NCBI GenBank assembly: GCA_012515925.1
Contig: JAAYXM010000228.1
Coordinates: 1 to 9,946, forward strand
Origin: Clostridiales bacterium
Lineage (GTDB): Bacteria > Bacillota > Clostridia > Oscillospirales > JAAYXM01
Direction of reading: 5' to 3'
Length of the DNA: 9,946 bases
Shown: one piece after another, positions 8,127 to 9,946 of the stretch
Layout of the letters: each line of letters starts with the position of its first letter
How positions within the stretch are numbered: the first letter of the stretch is position 1
Program-made: the position numbers and the translations under genes
Notes under the pieces: model-generated
The model's input: the letters and a program-made list of their open reading frames with translations, nothing else
Databases searched by the model: none
Told to the model about the DNA's origin: nothing

Positions 8127-8882
8127 TTATATTACTTTTATATTTTTGTTTTTGAAAAACTCCCTGTATACCTCAGGCAGATCATCGTCCGATACAAGGA
8201 CGTCGATATCTTCGGGTGCGGCGAACGTATACGGCATCGTATGGTTTATTTTGCTGCTGTCCATAAGAAGCACCCGAAGCTTTGATTTCTTAAGCACCCT
8301 GCGTTTCAAATCGCAGTCATGGATATTCCCGCAGGAAAAGCCCGTCTCGGTTGAGAACGCGGTGGCGGCGATAAAAGCGATATCGATATTTAAATTCGAA
8401 ATACTCGCGACCGCCTGCGGGCCGGCAATCGATATGCTGTTGCGGTTGGCCTCGCCGCCGATGATATTGACAACGCAGTTTTTTAAACGCAAAAGCTCAA
8501 TCGCGATATTAAGCCCGCTTGTCATAATCAAAAGGCGTACGTCCGGTATGGATTTCGCGAGCTCCATCGTGGTGCTTCCCGCATCGATATAAACGGAGCT
8601 TTCCGGTTTGATAAACCCGGCCGCTTTCTGTCCGATTACGTACTTTTTTTCGGTATTCACGGCGCTGCGTTTTGAAAAGACATCCTCAACGAGATGATTA
8701 ATCGAGGAGATTGATTTCGCGCCGCCGTGCACCCGTATAATCCGCCCATCCTTTTCGAGGGCTTCGAGATCGCGCCGGATAGTCATTTCGGAAACATCCG
8801 GCACGAGCGCCTTAAGCTCGCTTAAACCGACTACCTGATTAAGCTGAATATAATCGTCAATTTGTTTTCTTCTGTTAGTCAT
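8127..8882 (-). CDS. DeoR-family transcriptional regulator
   Basis: A 251-residue DNA-binding protein, the normal length for DeoR/GlpR-type repressors, which usually lose DNA binding when a phosphorylated sugar binds. Residues 1-56 are the DeoR winged helix-turn-helix with recognition segment SEMTIRRDLEALEKDGRIIRVHGGA (31-55). Residues about 75-235 are the sugar-phosphate effector domain of the ISOCOT fold, with DAGSTT (100-105), TSGLN, IGGE, FSTETGFSCG and DSSKIN. The reading frame stays open to an ATG at 8936, and there is another ATG at 8888. The ATG at 8882 is chosen because GGGGG at 8890-8894 lies 7 nt upstream, because MTNRRKQIDDYI is the usual family start, and because the 8936 start would sit in the promoter -10 box, upstream of the likely transcript start. 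It is the first gene of the operon and probably represses itself and everything downstream through the two palindromes beside its promoter. Confidence 0.93.
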   Translation of the reverse strand: MTNRRKQIDDYIQLNQVVGLSELKALVPDVSEMTIRRDLEALEKDGRIIRVHGGAKSISSINHLVEDVFSKRSAVNTEKKYVIGQKAAGFIKPESSVYIDAGSTTMELAKSIPDVRLLIMTSGLNIAIELLRLKNCVVNIIGGEANRNSISIAGPQAVASISNLNIDIAFIAATAFSTETGFSCGNIHDCDLKRRVLKKSKLRVLLMDSSKINHTMPYTFAAPEDIDVLVSDDDLPEVYREFFKNKNIKVI

Positions 8883-8889
8883 TAACATA

Positions 8890-8894
8890 CCCCC
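8890..8894 (-). promoter_or_regulatory. Ribosome binding site that decides the regulator start
   Basis: On the minus strand the bases read GGGGG, then TATGTTA, then ATG. The spacing is 7 nt to the ATG at 8882 but only 1 nt to the ATG at 8888, so translation should begin at 8882. The downstream palindromic operator ends 1 nt upstream of this site. Confidence 0.7.
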
Positions 8895-8895
8895 G

Positions 8896-8912
8896 ATGTT
8901 AGATTCAAACAT
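8896..8912 (-). promoter_or_regulatory. Probable DeoR-family operator, downstream copy (O2)
   Basis: The minus strand reads ATGTTTGAATCTAACAT, a 17-bp palindrome in which 7 of 8 arm pairs match about a central base. It lies about 25 bp downstream of the predicted transcript start, in the leader, directly before the ribosome binding site. It matches the copy at 8978-8994 at 15 of 17 positions. Assignment to the adjacent DeoR protein is inferred from position and symmetry. Confidence 0.72.
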
Positions 8913-8934
8913 TTTCCGAGGTTGGTATGTATGC

Positions 8935-8963
8935 ATTATAACGTATATTCATTATAATTGCAA
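8935..8963 (-). promoter_or_regulatory. Sigma-A-type promoter for the operon
   Basis: On the minus strand a -35 box TTGCAA (8963-8958, 4 of 6 consensus bases) is followed by exactly 17 bp and a perfect -10 TATAAT (8940-8935). Transcription should start near 8928, giving a leader of about 45 nt before the regulator ATG. No other promoter of this quality is seen upstream of the minus-strand genes, which are nearly contiguous, so it probably drives the whole operon. Confidence 0.8.
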
Positions 8964-8977
8964 GTATTTTTCAAAAT

Positions 8978-8994
8978 ATGTTCGTTTCAAACAT
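8978..8994 (-). promoter_or_regulatory. Probable DeoR-family operator, upstream copy (O1)
   Basis: The minus strand reads ATGTTTGAAACGAACAT, a 17-bp palindrome with 6 of 8 arm pairs matching. It lies 14 bp upstream of the -35 box, centred near -58. Its centre is 82 bp from that of the downstream copy, close to eight helical turns, so both copies should face the same side of the DNA, as expected for repression by looping. Confidence 0.7.
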
Positions 8995-9096
8995 CTATTC
9001 GATTTTTATCGCCTTTCACAATATAAACACAGATAAAATCAAATCAATTAAGGTTTCCCGCTCTTTTTATGCGGTCTATTTAAATATGAATTTATA

Positions 9097-9105
9097 TGTT
9101 ATAAT
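9097..9105 (+). promoter_or_regulatory. Extended -10 promoter for the pseudouridine synthase gene
   Basis: The plus strand reads TGTTATAAT, an extended -10 (TG, one base, TATAAT at 9100-9105). No good -35 is present at 16-18 bp (TATTTA is the best-placed hexamer), which the TG extension may offset. Transcription would start near 9112, about 30 nt before the ATG at 9142. The region from 8995 to 9096 is AT-rich and shows no gene or convincing site. Confidence 0.5.
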
Positions 9106-9141
9106 AATTAATACTCAGAAGCCTCCGAAAGGACGTAAAAC

Positions 9142-9946
9142 ATGAAAGAGTTTATTATAAATAAAAACGATTCCGGAAAACGCATGGATAAATTTCTCCG
9201 TAAAGCCATGCCCAATCTTCCCGATTCAATGCTGTTTAAGTGCCTTAGACTTAAAAAAATAAAGCTTAACGGGAAACGCGCACGGGCCGACGACAGAATC
9301 CTTGAGGGGGATACCGTAAGCGTTTACTTAAACGATGAGTTTTTCGACGGTAAAACCGAATCTGATTTCAGGGATATCCGTCCGGATTTCAATATTGTAT
9401 TCGAAGACGAAAACATATTGATTGCGGACAAGCCGGCAGGTGTATCGGTGCACGCCGGAAATCAGAACGAGTCGAACACGCTTATCGCGCAGATACAGGC
9501 GCATTTATACTCCAAAGGAGAATGGAACCCCGACTTTGAAAATTCCTTCGCGCCCGCGTTATGCAACAGAATCGACAGAAATACCGGCGGTCTCGTCATA
9601 GCCGCGAAAAACGCCGAGTCTTTGCGAATAATCAACGAAAAAATCAAAAACCGCGAAATTAAAAAGTTCTATCTTTGCATAGTTCACGGAAGACCCGCTC
9701 CCCCGTCCGGAACACTGAAGGGATATATAATAAAGGATTCCGTCAATAACCGCGTCTATGTCAAAAAATCCCCTCAGCCGGGCGCTAAAGCCGCGATTAT
9801 GAAATACAAAACCCTTATTACGCGCGGTGGCCTGTCATTAGTCGAATGCGAGCTTATTACGGGGCGGACGCATCAGATACGAGCGCAAATGGCGGATGCC
9901 GGAACCCCGCTCCTCGGTGACGGGAAATACGGCTTTAACCGTGACA
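9142..9946 (+). CDS. RluA-family pseudouridine synthase (partial, C-terminus off the right edge)
   Basis: The first 268 codons of an RNA pseudouridine synthase of the RluA/RluC/RluD family, which converts specific uridines in 23S rRNA or tRNA to pseudouridine. Residues about 12-62 form an S4 RNA-binding domain (RMDKFLRKAM...RLKKIKLNGKRA). The catalytic domain follows with DENILIADKPAGVSVH (89-104) and the motif CNRIDRNTGGLVIAAK, in which D145 is the predicted catalytic aspartate. LITGRTHQIRAQMA (about 238-251) and LLGDGKYG are further family marks. The final visible residues are near the usual C-terminal end, so only a short stretch is missing. GAAAGGA at 9127-9133 lies 8 nt before the ATG. 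It is divergent from the operon and has no evident functional link to it. Which uridine it modifies cannot be read from the sequence. Confidence 0.93.
   Translation, partial: MKEFIINKNDSGKRMDKFLRKAMPNLPDSMLFKCLRLKKIKLNGKRARADDRILEGDTVSVYLNDEFFDGKTESDFRDIRPDFNIVFEDENILIADKPAGVSVHAGNQNESNTLIAQIQAHLYSKGEWNPDFENSFAPALCNRIDRNTGGLVIAAKNAESLRIINEKIKNREIKKFYLCIVHGRPAPPSGTLKGYIIKDSVNNRVYVKKSPQPGAKAAIMKYKTLITRGGLSLVECELITGRTHQIRAQMADAGTPLLGDGKYGFNRD

Noticed and set aside
8883..8936. N-terminal extension of the DeoR-family protein to an ATG at 8936
   Set aside because: That ATG lies within the -10 element, upstream of the predicted transcript start, and has no ribosome binding site; the ATG at 8882 gives the family-typical N-terminus and good spacing.
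8951..8956. Second TATAAT on the minus strand, forming a CATTATAA direct repeat 16 bp from the -10 box
   Set aside because: No -35-like hexamer lies at a suitable distance upstream, so it is more likely AT-rich spacer sequence than a second promoter.
8974..8996. Possible catabolite-responsive (CcpA) site overlapping the upstream palindrome
   Set aside because: TGAAACGAACA resembles a cre site but the CG is one base out of register with the TGNAANCG core, and the palindrome is explained better as a copy of the second operator.
9001..9040. Imperfect inverted repeat GATTTTTATC / GATAAAATC
   Set aside because: Short, AT-rich, with a bulge and a loop of about 21 nt; no U-tract or conserved spacing, so it cannot be told from chance.
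1..9946. Mobile elements, CRISPR arrays, tRNA or rRNA genes, riboswitches, strong terminators
   Set aside because: None seen: coding sequence is near-continuous, intergenic gaps inside the operon are at most 22 nt, and no repeat array, transposase or RNA-gene signature was recognised.

Overview
The window looks like a chromosomal segment from a low- to mid-GC Gram-positive anaerobe, most likely an uncultured member of the Clostridia. The basis is GGAGG-type ribosome binding sites, a clean TATAAT promoter, an AT-rich intergenic region beside roughly 50% GC genes, an S4-domain RluA protein with a Clostridia-like N-terminus, and a fused E1 alpha/beta 2-oxo acid dehydrogenase. The taxonomic call is an inference.

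Positions 1-8882 hold seven tightly packed minus-strand genes that read as one operon. In transcription order they are: a DeoR-family sugar-phosphate regulator (8882-8127); a SorE-like zinc dehydrogenase (8104-6842); the E2 acyltransferase with one lipoyl domain (6840-5542); E3 dihydrolipoamide dehydrogenase (5530-4169); a fused E1 alpha/beta TPP-dependent dehydrogenase (4149-1675); lipoate-protein ligase A (1678-698, overlapping E1 by 4 bp); and a mannitol-1-phosphate 5-dehydrogenase-like protein that runs off the left edge (684-1). Gaps between genes are -4 to 22 nt.

Positions 8883-9141 are the only substantial intergenic region. It holds a good sigma-A-type promoter for the operon (TTGCAA, 17 bp, TATAAT, minus strand). 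This promoter is bracketed by two near-identical 17-bp palindromes, ATGTTTGAAACGAACAT and ATGTTTGAATCTAACAT, centred 82 bp apart. These are probably the operators of the DeoR protein, in a looping arrangement. A separate extended -10 promoter faces right towards an RluA-family 23S/tRNA pseudouridine synthase gene (9142 to the right edge), which is functionally unrelated housekeeping.

The operon couples two sugar- or polyol-phosphate oxidoreductases at its ends with a complete, self-sufficient 2-oxo acid (or acetoin) dehydrogenase complex in the middle, including its own lipoate-attaching enzyme, all apparently under one sugar-phosphate-sensing repressor. A plausible but unproven reading is that a ketose or polyol phosphate is routed through SorE and MtlD-like steps to fructose-6-phosphate, and that the complex oxidises the resulting pyruvate (or acetoin) to acetyl-CoA plus NADH. 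No transporter, PTS component or kinase is visible; these may lie beyond the left edge.
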